A DNA stretch of 64,000 nucleotides. It comes from Cupriavidus basilensis (GTDB lineage Bacteria > Pseudomonadota > Gammaproteobacteria > Burkholderiales > Burkholderiaceae). Of this stretch, positions 1 to 9,448 are shown in pieces. The DNA lies in contig NZ_CP062803.1 in assembly GCF_008801925.2 (NCBI RefSeq), positions 744,001-808,000 of the forward strand. The letters run 5' to 3'. The stretch's first letter is position 1. Every line of letters starts with the position of its first letter. Both the position numbers and the translations under genes were made by a program. The notes beneath the pieces are model-generated. The model saw nothing but the letters and a program-made list of their open reading frames with translations. It was not told where the DNA came from and did no database searches.

Positions 1-434
1 TGGCCGCGCGCGGCGCCTCGGTGCCCATCCCCGTGGACGTGGTGTGCGCCAAGGAATTCAGCGCCACCGCCGTGGCCACCGTCAAGGACGCGAAGGACGT
101 GGCCGACGACGACATGATCCTCGATATCGGCCCCAAGACCGCGCAGATGCTGGCGGAGCAGCTCAAGCTGGCCGGCACCATCGTGTGGAACGGCCCGGTC
201 GGCGTGTTCGAGTTCGACCAGTTCAGCAATGGCACCAAGGTGCTGGCCCAAGCCATCGCCGAGTCCAAGGCGTTCTCGATCGCCGGCGGCGGCGACACGC
301 TGGCGGCCATCGCCAAGTACGGCATCGCTGACCAGGTGGGCTACATCTCCACCGGTGGCGGCGCCTTCCTGGAGTTCCTGGAAGGCAAGAAGCTGCCCGC
401 GTTCGAGGTGCTGGAACAGCGCGCCGCGGGCTGA
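1..434 (+). CDS. pgk: Phosphoglycerate kinase, C-terminal part (5' end outside window)
   Basis: This is the C-terminal third of phosphoglycerate kinase, the cytosolic glycolytic enzyme that interconverts 1,3-bisphosphoglycerate plus ADP and 3-phosphoglycerate plus ATP. The frame is open from base 3 and ends at TGA 432-434. The nucleotide-binding lobe is recognisable: WNGPVGVFE, then the Gly-rich GGGDT loop, then the family-typical end with [14 protein letters not shown]. The start lies upstream of the window. The pyk gene follows on the same strand, and pgk next to pyk and fba is a familiar order in Cupriavidus and Ralstonia. Family assignment is certain. Confidence 0.97.
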   Translation, partial: AARGASVPIPVDVVCAKEFSATAVATVKDAKDVADDDMILDIGPKTAQMLAEQLKLAGTIVWNGPVGVFEFDQFSNGTKVLAQAIAESKAFSIAGGGDTLAAIAKYGIADQVGYISTGGGAFLEFLEGKKLPAFEVLEQRAAG

Positions 435-557
435 CCGAATTTGCCGAGTTGTTCCGCGGCAGCCCAGCCACGCCGTTGCGCATGGCCGGGCTGCCGTGTT
501 TGCTTGCGGTGTGCCGCTGTCCTACCTGCGCTGGCCCTCGATAAGGAAAATCAGTTC

Positions 558-1994
558 ATGACCCGTTCCACCAAGATCGTCGCTACCATCGGCCCTGCTT
601 CCAGCACGCTGGAAATGCTCACGCGCATGATCGCGGCAGGGGTCGACGTGGTGCGCCTGAACTTCTCCCACGGCGTGGCCGCGGACCATATCGAGCGTGC
701 CCGCCTGGTGCGCGAGGCGGCCAAGGCCTGCGGCCGGGAAGTTGCCATCATGGCCGACCTGCAAGGGCCGAAGATCCGCGTTGGCAAGTTCGAGCACGGC
801 AAGATCACGCTGAACGTGGGTGAGCCCTTCATCCTCGACGCCACCTGCACCCTGGGCAACCAGGAACGCGCCGGCCTCGACTACGAGGACCTGCCGCGCG
901 ACGTGGGCCCGGGCGACCTGCTGCTGCTCAACGATGGCCTGATCGTGCTGGTGGTGGATCGCGTGCTGGGCCACGAGATCTTCACCACGGTCCGGATCGG
1001 CGGCGAGCTGTCCAACAACAAGGGCATCAACCGCCAGGGCGGCGGCCTGTCGGCGCCGGCGCTGACCGCCAAGGACATGGAAGACATCAAGACCGCCATG
1101 GCGCTGGGCGCGGACTATGTCGCGGTGAGTTTTCCCAAGAACGCCACCGATATGGAAATGGCCCGCCAGCTTGCCGCGGTGGCCGGCCAGCCGCATCAGC
1201 ACAAGGCCCGCATGATCGCCAAGATCGAGCGCGCCGAGGCGATCCGCCCGGGCGTGCTGGAAGAGATCTTGCAGGCCTCCGACGGCATCATGGTGGCCCG
1301 CGGCGACCTGGCCGTGGAAGTGGGCAACGCGGCCGTGCCGGCGCTGCAAAAGCGCATGATCCGGCTGGCGCGCGAGGCCAACAAGCTGACCATCACCGCC
1401 ACCCAGATGATGGAGAGCATGATCGTCAACCCGGTGCCCACGCGCGCCGAGGTGTCGGACGTGGCCAACGCCGTGCTGGACGGCACCGATGCCGTGATGC
1501 TGTCGGCCGAGACCGCCGCCGGCCGCTATCCGGTGGAAACCGTGGAAGCCATGGCCGCGGTCTGCGTCGAGGCGGAGAAGTCCGAGGTGGTCCAGCTCGA
1601 CACCGATTTCCTCAACCAGACCTTTGGCCGCATCGACCAGTCGATCGCCATGGGCGCACTGTTCACCGCCTATCATTTGCAGGTAAAGGCGATTGCCGCG
1701 CTGACCGATTCCGGCGCCACCGCGCTGTGGATGAGCCGGCATCGCATCCATGTGCCGATCTACGCGATGACGCCCAACCTGGCCTCGCAGCGCAAGATGC
1801 AGCTCTACCGCAATGTGGTGCCGCTGCCGCTGGAAGCCAGCGCCGACCGTGACACCGCGCTGGAGCAGGCCGAGGAACTGCTGCTGTCGCGCGGCGTCGT
1901 GCAGCGCGGCGACTTTATCGTGCTGACCATTGGCGAGCCGATGGGCCAGCCGGGTGGCACGAATACGCTGAAGATTGTCCGGGTTGGCGCCTGA
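558..1994 (+). CDS. pyk: Pyruvate kinase
   Basis: Pyruvate kinase transfers phosphate from phosphoenolpyruvate to ADP in the last step of glycolysis. The ATG at 558 gives MTRSTKIVATIGPASS, the usual N-terminus, and AAGGA lies about 12 bases upstream; the open frame continues up to 441 but that extension is not family-like. The 478-residue length is normal. The catalytic signature MIAKIERAEAIRPG (Lys about residue 222), the following DGIMVARGDLAVEV and the ITATQMMESM segment are all intact, and the C-terminal allosteric domain ends in GGTNTLKIVRVG. It lies 123 bases after pgk and is probably co-expressed with it. Confidence 0.97.
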   Translation: MTRSTKIVATIGPASSTLEMLTRMIAAGVDVVRLNFSHGVAADHIERARLVREAAKACGREVAIMADLQGPKIRVGKFEHGKITLNVGEPFILDATCTLGNQERAGLDYEDLPRDVGPGDLLLLNDGLIVLVVDRVLGHEIFTTVRIGGELSNNKGINRQGGGLSAPALTAKDMEDIKTAMALGADYVAVSFPKNATDMEMARQLAAVAGQPHQHKARMIAKIERAEAIRPGVLEEILQASDGIMVARGDLAVEVGNAAVPALQKRMIRLAREANKLTITATQMMESMIVNPVPTRAEVSDVANAVLDGTDAVMLSAETAAGRYPVETVEAMAAVCVEAEKSEVVQLDTDFLNQTFGRIDQSIAMGALFTAYHLQVKAIAALTDSGATALWMSRHRIHVPIYAMTPNLASQRKMQLYRNVVPLPLEASADRDTALEQAEELLLSRGVVQRGDFIVLTIGEPMGQPGGTNTLKIVRVGA

Positions 1995-2155
1995 TATGTG
2001 CCGCGCCGGACAGACAGCCGGCGCCCGAGCGCACAGGATCGCCCTGGATAAATCGCGTTGAGACGGTGTCTTGCGCGAACAGCAAAGAACGACCAGATCG
2101 ACAGATCGACCAGATTATTAAACGAGACACCCCATTCTTTCTTTAGGAGTTTGAC

Positions 2156-3220
2156 ATGCCACTCGTATCGATGCGCCAGCTGCTCGACCACGCCGCCGAA
2201 AACGGCTACGCGCTGCCCGCCTTCAACGTGAACAACCTGGAACAGGTTCAGGCCATCATGCAGGCCGCCGACGAAGTCAATGCGCCGGTGATCATGCAAG
2301 CCTCCGCAGGCGCACGCAAGTACGCCGGCGAGCACTTCCTGCGCCACCTGATCGAAGCCGCGGTGGAAGCCTATCCGCATATCCCGGTGGTGATGCACCA
2401 GGATCACGGCCAGTCGCCGGCGATCTGCCAGGCAGCGATCGACCTGGGCTTCTCCTCGGTGATGATGGACGGCTCGCTGCGCGAAGACGGCAAGACCCCG
2501 TCCGACTACGAGTACAACATCGAAGTGACCCGCAAGGTGGTGCAGCTCTCGCACGCCATCGGCGTGACCGTGGAAGGCGAGCTTGGCTGCCTGGGCTCGC
2601 TCGAGACCGGCGAGGCTGGCGAGGAAGACGGCATCGGCGCCGAAGGCAAGCTGGACCATTCCATGCTGCTGACCGACCCTGAGCAGGCCGCCGACTTCGT
2701 CAAGGCTACCCAGCTGGACGCGCTGGCGATCGCCATCGGCACCTCGCACGGCGCTTACAAGTTCACCCGCAAGCCCACTGGCGATATCCTGGCGATCAAC
2801 CGCATCAAGGAAATCCACGCCCGCATCCCCAACACCCACCTGGTGATGCACGGCTCGTCGTCGGTCCCGCAGGAACTGCTCGCGGAAATCCGCCAGTTCG
2901 GCGGCGACATGAAGGAAACCTACGGCGTGCCGGTCGAGGAAATCCAGGAAGCCATCAAGTACGGCGTGCGCAAGATCAATATCGACACCGATATCCGCCT
3001 TGCCATGACCGGCGCGATCCGCCGCTTCTTTGCCGAGAACCCGAGCAAGTTCGACCCGCGCGAATACCTGAAGCCTGCCCGCGAAGCCGCCAAGCTGGTT
3101 TGCAAGGCACGCTACGTCGCCTTCGGCTGCGAAGGCCAGGCCGCCAAGATCAAGCCGGTCTCGCTCGACGCCATCGCACAGAAGTACAAGTCGGGCGAAC
3201 TCGCCCAGGTCGTGCAGTAA
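2156..3220 (+). CDS. fba: Class II fructose-1,6-bisphosphate aldolase
   Basis: This zinc-dependent aldolase interconverts fructose 1,6-bisphosphate with dihydroxyacetone phosphate and glyceraldehyde 3-phosphate; related CbbA enzymes also serve the Calvin cycle and may use sedoheptulose bisphosphate. The ATG at 2156 has AGGAG eight bases upstream. The 354-residue product shows FNVNNLEQ, the catalytic/metal pair H81-Q-D-H84, [16 protein letters not shown] and [10 protein letters not shown], all typical of class II. It follows pyk after 161 bases, in which the 9-base word CGACCAGAT occurs twice (2090 and 2107). Whether it works mainly in glycolysis or CO2 fixation cannot be told from sequence. 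Confidence 0.96.
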   Translation: MPLVSMRQLLDHAAENGYALPAFNVNNLEQVQAIMQAADEVNAPVIMQASAGARKYAGEHFLRHLIEAAVEAYPHIPVVMHQDHGQSPAICQAAIDLGFSSVMMDGSLREDGKTPSDYEYNIEVTRKVVQLSHAIGVTVEGELGCLGSLETGEAGEEDGIGAEGKLDHSMLLTDPEQAADFVKATQLDALAIAIGTSHGAYKFTRKPTGDILAINRIKEIHARIPNTHLVMHGSSSVPQELLAEIRQFGGDMKETYGVPVEEIQEAIKYGVRKINIDTDIRLAMTGAIRRFFAENPSKFDPREYLKPAREAAKLVCKARYVAFGCEGQAAKIKPVSLDAIAQKYKSGELAQVVQ

Positions 3221-3276
3221 GCAGGACCCGTGCCGTCCCCGCCCCGGTCCCGTCAAACGGGGAGGTGCGGGGACGA

Positions 3277-3369
3277 CGCTTTTCAGGCCCCGGCGCCGGG
3301 GCGCTGAAAAGCGCTAACAAAATGAAGCGAAGCAGTTGTTCTGGCCCGGCGCCAGAATCATTCTGTTAG
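3277..3369 (+). other. Nested inverted repeats in the purC leader
   Basis: Between fba and purC there are two adjacent foldable elements. The first pairs CGCTTTTCAG (3277-3286) with CTGAAAAGCG (3304-3313) around a GC-rich core. The second pairs CTAACA (3314-3319) with TGTTAG (3364-3369) and encloses TTCTGGC (3339-3345) pairing with GCCAGAA (3351-3357). No U-tract follows, so this is not a classical terminator. It could be a structured purC leader, an RNA-processing site or a dispersed palindromic element; no known riboswitch class was recognised. Confidence 0.55.
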
Positions 3370-3405
3370 TGCCTCCCGTCGGAACCACCGAACCACCGAA
3401 ACACC

Positions 3406-4314
3406 ATGTCGAACGCTCTCTACCAGTCCTCCATCACTTCGCTGCCGCTGCTCGGCCACGGCAAGGTCCGCGACAACTACGCCGTCGGCGACGACAAGCT
3501 GCTGATCGTCACCACCGACCGCCTGTCGGCCTTCGACGTCATCCTGGGCGAGCCGATCCCGGCCAAGGGCCGCGTGCTCAACCAGATGGCCAACTTCTGG
3601 TTCAAGAAGCTGGCTCACATCGTGCCGAACCACGAAACCGGCATTGCCGCCGAGACCGTGGTGAGCCCGGCCGAAGTCGAGCAGGTGCAAGGCCGCGCCG
3701 TGGTGGTCAAGCGCCTCAAGCCGATCCTGGTGGAAGCCGTGGTGCGCGGCTACCTGGCCGGCAGCGGCTGGAAGGACTACCAGGCCACCGGCAGCGTGTG
3801 CGGCATCGAATTGCCCGCCGGCCTGCAGAACGCGCAGAAGCTGCCCGAGCCGATCTTCACCCCGGCCGCCAAGGCCGAGATGGGCGAGCACGACGAGAAC
3901 ATCTCCTTCGCGGAAACGGAAGCGCGCATCGGCGCCGACCTGGCCCGCCAGATGCGCGATATCTCGATCCGCCTGTACAAGGAAGCCGCCGACTACGCCG
4001 CCACCCGCGGCATCATCATCGCCGACACCAAGTTCGAGTTCGGCCTGGACGAGAACGGCACGCTGACGCTGATGGACGAAGTGCTGACCGCCGACTCCTC
4101 GCGCTTCTGGCCCGCGGATTCGTATGAAGTCGGCACCAACCCGCCGTCCTTCGACAAGCAGTTCGTGCGCGACTGGCTGGAAGCTGTGCGCATCGACGGC
4201 AAGCCCTGGCCCAAGACCGCCCCGGCGCCGGCACTGCCTGCCGACGTGATCGAGAAGACCGCCGCCAAGTACCGCGAGGCGCTGACGCGCCTGACCGGCG
4301 AGGAACTGCAGTAA
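3406..4314 (+). CDS. purC: SAICAR synthase (phosphoribosylaminoimidazole-succinocarboxamide synthase)
   Basis: PurC condenses CAIR with aspartate using ATP in de novo purine synthesis. The 302-residue protein begins [24 protein letters not shown], carrying the conserved G-K-V-R-D nucleotide-binding motif, followed by [30 protein letters not shown] (the family signature region) and [10 protein letters not shown]. The length suits the longer SAICAR synthases. The start codon has no strong Shine-Dalgarno sequence; the bases before it carry AACCACCG twice, so initiation may depend on leader structure. purE and purK follow on the same strand. Confidence 0.97.
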   Translation: MSNALYQSSITSLPLLGHGKVRDNYAVGDDKLLIVTTDRLSAFDVILGEPIPAKGRVLNQMANFWFKKLAHIVPNHETGIAAETVVSPAEVEQVQGRAVVVKRLKPILVEAVVRGYLAGSGWKDYQATGSVCGIELPAGLQNAQKLPEPIFTPAAKAEMGEHDENISFAETEARIGADLARQMRDISIRLYKEAADYAATRGIIIADTKFEFGLDENGTLTLMDEVLTADSSRFWPADSYEVGTNPPSFDKQFVRDWLEAVRIDGKPWPKTAPAPALPADVIEKTAAKYREALTRLTGEELQ

Positions 4315-4386
4315 TGTTGGGCGGCGCAGGTGCTGGCCGAAGCCGGCCGGTGCGCCAAAGCCGCCTGAAATGCCCAATGGTGTTTA

Positions 4387-4415
4387 CTCCCTCTCCCCTC
4401 AGGGGGAGAGGGGAG
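4387..4415. repeat. CCCTCTCCCC palindrome, copy 1
   Basis: A near-perfect hairpin with arms CCCTCTCCCC (4389-4398) and GGGGAGAGGG (4403-4412) lies between purC and purE. The same palindrome type recurs at 7743-7768 and 43625-43668, always between genes, so it looks like a dispersed REP-like element. No T-run follows on either strand. Confidence 0.7.
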
Positions 4416-4488
4416 CGAAAGAAGGCGACGCGAAAGTTGGCGCAATCCCGCAATCCATATGCGCCAGACAGATTTTTAAGGACTTAAC

Positions 4489-4986
4489 GTGAGCAATACA
4501 GCCAAGCCGCTGGTCGGCGTTGTGATGGGCAGCAGTTCCGACTGGGACGTGATGCAGAACGCGGTCGCCATGCTGAAGGATTTCGGCGTGGCCTTCGAGG
4601 CACGCGTGGTCTCCGCCCACCGCATGGCCGACGACATGTTCGAGTACGCCGCGACCGCGCGCGAGCGCGGCCTGCGCGCCATCATCGCCGGTGCCGGCGG
4701 TGCCGCACACCTGCCCGGCATGATCGCCGCCAAGACCATCGTGCCGGTGTTCGGCGTGCCGGTGCCGTCGCGCTACCTGCGTGGCGAGGACTCGCTGCTG
4801 TCGATCGTGCAGATGCCCAAGGGCGTGCCGGTTGCCACCTTCGCCATCGGCGAAGCGGGCGCCGCCAATGCCGCGCTGCACGCCATCGCCACGCTCGCCA
4901 CCACCGACGACGCGCTGGCCGCCGCGCTCGAAGCGTTCCGCGCCAAGCAGACCGAAGCTGCCCGCGCCATGACGCTGCCGGTGTAA
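4489..4986 (+). CDS. purE: N5-carboxyaminoimidazole ribonucleotide mutase, class I PurE
   Basis: PurE converts N5-CAIR, the product of PurK, to CAIR, the substrate of PurC. The start is GTG at 4489, chosen because TAAGGAC sits seven bases upstream and the product then begins [19 protein letters not shown]. The substrate-binding GSSSDW motif is near residue 15, the catalytic His is in SAHR (H44), and [12 protein letters not shown] is intact; SAHR marks class I PurE that works with PurK. The 165-residue length is normal. It lies 174 bases after purC and 59 before purK, so purE-purK are probably one transcript. Confidence 0.97.
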   Translation: MSNTAKPLVGVVMGSSSDWDVMQNAVAMLKDFGVAFEARVVSAHRMADDMFEYAATARERGLRAIIAGAGGAAHLPGMIAAKTIVPVFGVPVPSRYLRGEDSLLSIVQMPKGVPVATFAIGEAGAANAALHAIATLATTDDALAAALEAFRAKQTEAARAMTLPV

Positions 4987-5045
4987 TACGCACATTCGCA
5001 CGCACACCGACTAGCCCCAAGCCCCCGAATCCGGAAAGACGCGCA

Positions 5046-6290
5046 ATGCCAACCGATATCCATCCCCACCTGGTCGAAGCCCACACGCCGGAGTCGCGTG
5101 CCGAGTTCGGCATCGACAATCCCAGCGCGCCGGTGCTGCCCGGCGCCTGGCTAGGCATGCTGGGCGGCGGCCAGCTCGGCCGCATGTTCACCCATGCCGC
5201 GCAGTCGATGGGCTACAAGGTTTGCGTGCTCGATCCGGACCAGGACAGCCCGGCCGGCACCATCGCCGAGAAGCACATCTGCGCGGCCTATACGGATGAA
5301 GCCGCGCTGGCCGAGATGGCCAAGCTGTGCCCGGCGGTGACCACCGAGTTCGAGAACGTGCCCTCGCTCTCGCTCGACCGGCTGGAGCAACTCGGCGCCT
5401 TCGTCGCGCCGCGCGGCTACTGCGTGTCGATCGCGCAGAACCGCATCGGCGAGAAGAAGTTCTTCGCTTCCTGCGCCGAGCGCACCGGCGTGCCCACCGC
5501 GCCGCACTGGGTGATCCAGCACGACGCCGACGTCGACCAGGTGCCCGAGGATCTGCTGCCCGGCATCCTCAAGACCGCGCGCATGGGTTATGACGGCAAG
5601 GGCCAGGCCCGCGTCAGGACCCGCGAAGACGTGCGCGCAGCGTGGCGTGCGATGCAGCACGTGCCGTGTGTGCTGGAAAAGATGCTGCCGCTGGCCTACG
5701 AGGTTTCGGTACTGGCCGCGCGCGCTGCCGACGGCACCACCGCCACCTGGCCGCTCGCCGAAAACGTGCACCGCGACGGCATCCTGTTCTCCACCGTGAT
5801 GCCGTCCACCAGCGTCTCCGACGAGATCGCCGCGCGGGCGCGCGCCGCGGCCGCCACCATCACCACCGAGATGGGCTACGTGGGCGTGCTGTGCATCGAG
5901 TTCTTCGTGCTGACGGATGGCTCGCTGGTCGCCAACGAAATGGCGCCGCGCCCGCACAACTCCGGCCACATCACCATGGACGCCTGCGAGACCAGCCAGT
6001 TCGAGCAGCAGGTGCGCGCCATGGCGCGCCTGCCGCTGGGCAGCACGCGCCAGCATTCGGCCGGCAAGATGCTCAACCTGCTGGGCGATGTGTGGTTCGA
6101 GTTCGGCCTGGAACGCACGCCGGCCTGGGACGAAGTCGTGGCCCAGCCCGGCGCCAAGCTGCACTTGTACGGCAAGAGCGATGCGCGCCCCTCGCGCAAG
6201 ATGGGCCACGTGAATTGCGTGGGCGGCGCGGCGGCCGACGCCGAGCGCGCCTTCGACGCGGCCCTGACGGCGCTGCACATCGCGCCTTGA
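5046..6290 (+). CDS. purK: N5-carboxyaminoimidazole ribonucleotide synthase
   Basis: PurK is an ATP-grasp enzyme that makes N5-CAIR from AIR, bicarbonate and ATP. The 414-residue protein has about 30 poorly conserved residues before the pre-ATP-grasp fold, whose start is marked by [15 protein letters not shown]-grasp motifs follow: [12 protein letters not shown] in the ATP-binding lobe and [18 protein letters not shown] in the metal-binding lobe. GGAAAG precedes the ATG. A clear hairpin terminator follows at 6297-6320. Its place after purE agrees with the two-enzyme bacterial route for this step. Confidence 0.97.
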   Translation: MPTDIHPHLVEAHTPESRAEFGIDNPSAPVLPGAWLGMLGGGQLGRMFTHAAQSMGYKVCVLDPDQDSPAGTIAEKHICAAYTDEAALAEMAKLCPAVTTEFENVPSLSLDRLEQLGAFVAPRGYCVSIAQNRIGEKKFFASCAERTGVPTAPHWVIQHDADVDQVPEDLLPGILKTARMGYDGKGQARVRTREDVRAAWRAMQHVPCVLEKMLPLAYEVSVLAARAADGTTATWPLAENVHRDGILFSTVMPSTSVSDEIAARARAAAATITTEMGYVGVLCIEFFVLTDGSLVANEMAPRPHNSGHITMDACETSQFEQQVRAMARLPLGSTRQHSAGKMLNLLGDVWFEFGLERTPAWDEVVAQPGAKLHLYGKSDARPSRKMGHVNCVGGAAADAERAFDAALTALHIAP

Positions 6291-6296
6291 TGGCAT

Positions 6297-6320
6297 GCCC
6301 GGCGCATGCGCCGGGCTTTT
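6297..6320 (+). terminator. Rho-independent terminator after purK
   Basis: GCCCGGCGC (6297-6305) pairs perfectly with GCGCCGGGC (6308-6316) and is followed by TTTTCCGTTTT. It ends the purE-purK transcript before the sua5 gene. Confidence 0.8.
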
Positions 6321-6387
6321 CCGTTTTCCTGTTTTCGCAGCTCCGTAGTTCCGAAGCTTCGCAGTCACGCCACCCCAGAGATCCCCG

Positions 6388-7374
6388 ATGTCGCGCATGC
6401 CCACGTCCGCCGAACTTGACCAAGCGGTCCAACTACTGGAGGCCGGCGAGCTGGTCGCCTTCCCGACCGAGACGGTCTATGGCCTGGGCGCCGACGCGGA
6501 AAACCCCGAGGCCATCGCTCGTATCTACGCGGCCAAGGGGCGCCCGTCCAATCACCCGATCATCGTGCACGTGGTGGATGGCGGCGACATCAGCTACTGG
6601 GTGGACGATGTGCCGCCGGCCGCGCAAGACCTGATCGACGCCTTCTGGCCCGGCCCGCTCACGCTGATCCTCAAGCGCGCCGCGCATATCCCGGCGGCGG
6701 TTGCCGGCGGCCAGGACAGCATCGGCCTGCGTTGCCCGTCGCATCCGGTTGCGCAGGCGCTGCTGGGCCGCTTCAAGCGTGGCCGGGGCGGCATCGCCGC
6801 GCCGTCCGCGAACAAGTTTGGGCAGGTCAGCCCGACCACGGCGCAGCACGTGCGCGACGAGTTTGGCGACGCGGTCTTCGTGCTGGAAGGCGACGGCGTT
6901 GAGGTGGGCATCGAATCGACCATCGTGGACCTGTCGCGGCTGGAGCAGGGCATTGGCCCGGTGCTGCTGCGCCCGGGCGCGATCACGCCGGCCATGATGG
7001 CGCAGGTGCTGGGCGTCACGCCGTTGCCGCCGGACGCTGCTGCGCCGCGCGCGTCAGGCACGCTGAAGGCGCACTATGCGCCGCATACGCCGTTGGCTTT
7101 GTGTTCTGCCGCGGACCTGCCTGCGCGGCTGGTCGATTTGCCCGCCGACGCGCGGGTGGCGTGGGTTGGTGTGCAGGCGGTTGCCGATCCGCGGTGTGTG
7201 TGGGTAGAGGCGCCTGCCGATGCCGAGGGTTATGCGCGGGCGCTTTATAGCTTGTTGCGTCGGCTGGATGGGGAGGGGTTTGCGCGGCTGGTGTTTGAGG
7301 CCTTGCCGGCCGGGCATGAGTGGGATGGGGTGCGGGATCGGTTGCAGAGAGCGGCTGCTGCGTTTGGGGAGTGA
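6388..7374 (+). CDS. L-threonylcarbamoyladenylate synthase, Sua5/YwlC type
   Basis: This enzyme makes threonylcarbamoyl-AMP from threonine, bicarbonate and ATP, the first step of t6A modification of ANN-decoding tRNAs. Residues about 10-205 form the YrdC domain, with PTETVYGLG, AAKGRPSNHP and SANKFGQVSPT; the C-terminal 110 residues are the Sua5 extension starting near SGTLKAHYAPHTPL. The 328-residue two-domain layout separates it from the short TsaC. The partner gene tsaE lies far away at 47714-48226. The last 200 bases use more G/T-rich codons than the first part, which often marks a fast-evolving C-terminus. Confidence 0.94.
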   Translation: MSRMPTSAELDQAVQLLEAGELVAFPTETVYGLGADAENPEAIARIYAAKGRPSNHPIIVHVVDGGDISYWVDDVPPAAQDLIDAFWPGPLTLILKRAAHIPAAVAGGQDSIGLRCPSHPVAQALLGRFKRGRGGIAAPSANKFGQVSPTTAQHVRDEFGDAVFVLEGDGVEVGIESTIVDLSRLEQGIGPVLLRPGAITPAMMAQVLGVTPLPPDAAAPRASGTLKAHYAPHTPLALCSAADLPARLVDLPADARVAWVGVQAVADPRCVWVEAPADAEGYARALYSLLRRLDGEGFARLVFEALPAGHEWDGVRDRLQRAAAAFGE

Positions 7375-7456
7375 GGGGGGTGTTGGTTGTTGGTAGTAAC
7401 TGCAACTGCTTAAAGTCAAAGGCAACGGCAGTTTCACCACCCCTGCGGGGCGGCGA

Positions 7457-7486
7457 CCTACTTTCTTGTCTTGCCAAGAAAGTAGG
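7457..7486. repeat. 12-bp-arm hairpin between sua5 and dacB
   Basis: CCTACTTTCTTG (7457-7468) is followed six bases later by its perfect complement CAAGAAAGTAGG (7475-7486). It stands next to the larger inverted repeat at 7505-7631. There is no T-tract after it, so it is probably part of a composite intergenic element rather than a simple terminator. Confidence 0.75.
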
Positions 7487-7504
7487 CAAAGAAGGCGCGC
7501 CGGA

Positions 7505-7631
7505 TGGGGCGACTACCCCCTCGGGCTTCGACGAAAAGAGCGGCCGGGACCCAAACTCGCATCGCCTTAAGGCGATACTCAGACATGGGTCCCTCTTTTC
7601 CGCTCTTTTCGCCGAATCCCGAGGCGCCCCA
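7505..7631. repeat. 127-bp imperfect inverted repeat
   Basis: The arms begin TGGGGCG (7505-7511) and end CGCCCCA (7625-7631). They share paired blocks such as CGAAAAGAGCGG with CCGCTCTTTTCG and GGGACCCA with TGGGTCCC, and they meet at the perfect palindrome ATCGCCTTAAGGCGAT (7561-7576). The region can form one very long hairpin. Open frames cross it on both strands but their products are low-complexity and not protein-like. With the neighbouring hairpins it fills the 467-base gap between sua5 and dacB. Confidence 0.75.
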
Positions 7632-7742
7632 TACGGCCTTGGTACACCTTGACGGCTCGCTTCGCATCGCGTTGGGGTGATTCCCGCCCGAAGGGCGGGA
7701 ATCACGGCTACACCAGTTGGTTGATCTTGCCGCTGGTTGGCT

Positions 7743-7768
7743 CCCCTCTCCCACTTGTGGGAGAGGGG
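7743..7768. repeat. CCCCTCTCCCAC palindrome, copy 2
   Basis: Perfect 12-base arms, CCCCTCTCCCAC (7743-7754) and GTGGGAGAGGGG (7757-7768), are separated by TT. It is the same palindrome type as at 4387-4415 and 43625-43668. Confidence 0.7.
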
Positions 7769-7841
7769 CCGGGGGAGAGGGCGGGCGCTGGCAAGGGCGC
7801 GATCTCACCTTCTCCCGTGCCGGCTGCCAGTATCACGCGAC

Positions 7842-9377
7842 TCACGGTGCGCCCTGATACACCCATTGCAGCAGGGCGTCGTGGGCTTCGCGGGCTTGTG
7901 CTGCGTTGGCGTGGTTGATGTAGCTGACCACCACATAGCGGTCGCCGTTCAGCGCATCGACATAGCCGGCCAGCGCCCGGACGTCGTTCAACGTTCCGGT
8001 TTTCATATAGGCATTGCCGGCCGCGCCGGCGCGCGTCAGGCGGTTGCGCAGTGTGCCGTCCACGCCCAGGATCGGCAGCGAATCGATCAGCACCGGGCCG
8101 ACTTCACTGGCCAGCGCTTGCTGCAGCAGCCGCGACATATCGTAGGCGCTGATGCGTTCTTCGCGCGATAGCCCGGAGCCGTTGTCCAGGACCAGGCCGG
8201 GCATGTCCAGGCCCTGGCGCGCCAGCCAGCGCTGCACCACCTTGGCCGAGCGGGTGGTGCTGGCCGGGCCGCTGCGGTCCATCTCCGCGCCGATGGTCAG
8301 GTAAAGCTGGCGGGCCATCACATTGTTCGAGAACTTGTTGATGTCGCGCACGATTTCCGACAGGGGCTGGCCGTAGTGGCGTGCCAGCAGGAAGGCGTTG
8401 CGCGGGGCGCGGCCCATGCGCAGGGCTGGCTGGTGGGTGAAGCGGCCACCAGCCAGTTGCCATTCGGCGACAAAGCCGCCCCAGGTGAATTCGTTGTGCG
8501 AGAGCGTGGCGATGTTGACCACGTGTTCGCCGCAGTCGGCGGCGTAGCTGCCGTCGAAGGAGGCCAGCACGGTGCCGTCGGGCTGCGGCGTGACGGCGGG
8601 GCGGGCGCGTGCCGACCAGTCGCCGCATTTGCCGTGGGACAGCGCGAGGCGGTTGTCGAGCTTGAGCTGCGCCAGCGCGGGCGTGACCGATACCGCGACC
8701 GACTGGTTGGCCGGGTCGGGCGTGATGGTAAACGACAGCGTCTTGAAGGCGTAGAGCAGCGCGTCGGGGCTGACGTTGTAGGCGCGCTGCGTTTCGCCAT
8801 CGATGGTGGTGCCCTTGTCGAGCGCGGAATCGAAGTAGCTGCGGTCCAGCACCAGGTCGCCGTTGATGGTGGTGGCGCCCGCGGTGCGGGCGGCGTTGAC
8901 CAGCTTGGCCATTTCTTCCGGCACCAGCTTGGGGTCGCCATAGCCGCGCAGGTAGACGTTGCCGTTGACGGTGCCGTCGGCGCCTGGCTGGTTGTCGGCG
9001 TACAGCGCGGTCTGCCAGCGGTAGCCGGGGCCAAGCAGCTGTAGCCCGGCGAAGGTGGTGACCAGCTTCATGGTGGAAGCCGGGTTCATCGGCGTTTGCG
9101 CATTCCAGCTTGCGCGGGGTGCCTGCGCGCCGACCTTGATCACGTAGAAGCTGGTGGCCGAGGCAGGCACATGCGCGCGCTTGAGCGCGGCCGTTACGCT
9201 GCCTGGCAGGCCTGAGCGCGGCTCGGCGGACTCGGTCGCGGCGTGGGTGGCCTTGGTCTTGTGAGCGGGGGTCTTGGCGGCGGCGGTGCTCACGCCGCTG
9301 ATGCACAACAGCCCGGCGGCGCAAAGCGGCAGCAGGCGGTGAAGAATGGGGGAAGGGCGATTCGGCATGGTGCCCAT
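7842..9377 (-). CDS. dacB: D-alanyl-D-alanine carboxypeptidase/endopeptidase (PBP4 family)
   Basis: This is a penicillin-binding protein of the PBP4/S13 family, a periplasmic enzyme that trims peptidoglycan peptide stems or cuts D-Ala-DAP crosslinks. The 511-residue product starts with a basic stretch and hydrophobic signal (LLPLCAAGLLCISGVSTAAA). All three active-site motifs are present: S101-T-M-K104, S-N-N in KFSNNVMARQ, and KTG in AYMKTGTLND. A large insert between the first two motifs is usual for the family. The first ATG (9377) was chosen; the ATG at 9368 is equally possible because neither has a strong Shine-Dalgarno sequence. The frame stays open further upstream, but that extension is not conserved-looking. 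Confidence 0.93.
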   Translation of the reverse strand: MGTMPNRPSPILHRLLPLCAAGLLCISGVSTAAAKTPAHKTKATHAATESAEPRSGLPGSVTAALKRAHVPASATSFYVIKVGAQAPRASWNAQTPMNPASTMKLVTTFAGLQLLGPGYRWQTALYADNQPGADGTVNGNVYLRGYGDPKLVPEEMAKLVNAARTAGATTINGDLVLDRSYFDSALDKGTTIDGETQRAYNVSPDALLYAFKTLSFTITPDPANQSVAVSVTPALAQLKLDNRLALSHGKCGDWSARARPAVTPQPDGTVLASFDGSYAADCGEHVVNIATLSHNEFTWGGFVAEWQLAGGRFTHQPALRMGRAPRNAFLLARHYGQPLSEIVRDINKFSNNVMARQLYLTIGAEMDRSGPASTTRSAKVVQRWLARQGLDMPGLVLDNGSGLSREERISAYDMSRLLQQALASEVGPVLIDSLPILGVDGTLRNRLTRAGAAGNAYMKTGTLNDVRALAGYVDALNGDRYVVVSYINHANAAQAREAHDALLQWVYQGAP

Positions 9378-9448
9378 GTTAACGCATGGGCCTTGGCGCG
9401 GATGACGCCGCCATGCGATTTCCGCAGGTTTTTCCGCAGAAGTTCCGT

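Noticed and set aside
1995..2155. Duplicated CGACCAGAT between pyk and fba as an operator
   Set aside because: Only two short copies with a related word between them; likely a small local duplication with no further support.
7016..7705. A 229-residue minus-strand frame across the repeats after sua5
   Set aside because: It overlaps the end of sua5 and the inverted repeats, is Pro/Thr/Arg-rich and lacks a ribosome-binding site.
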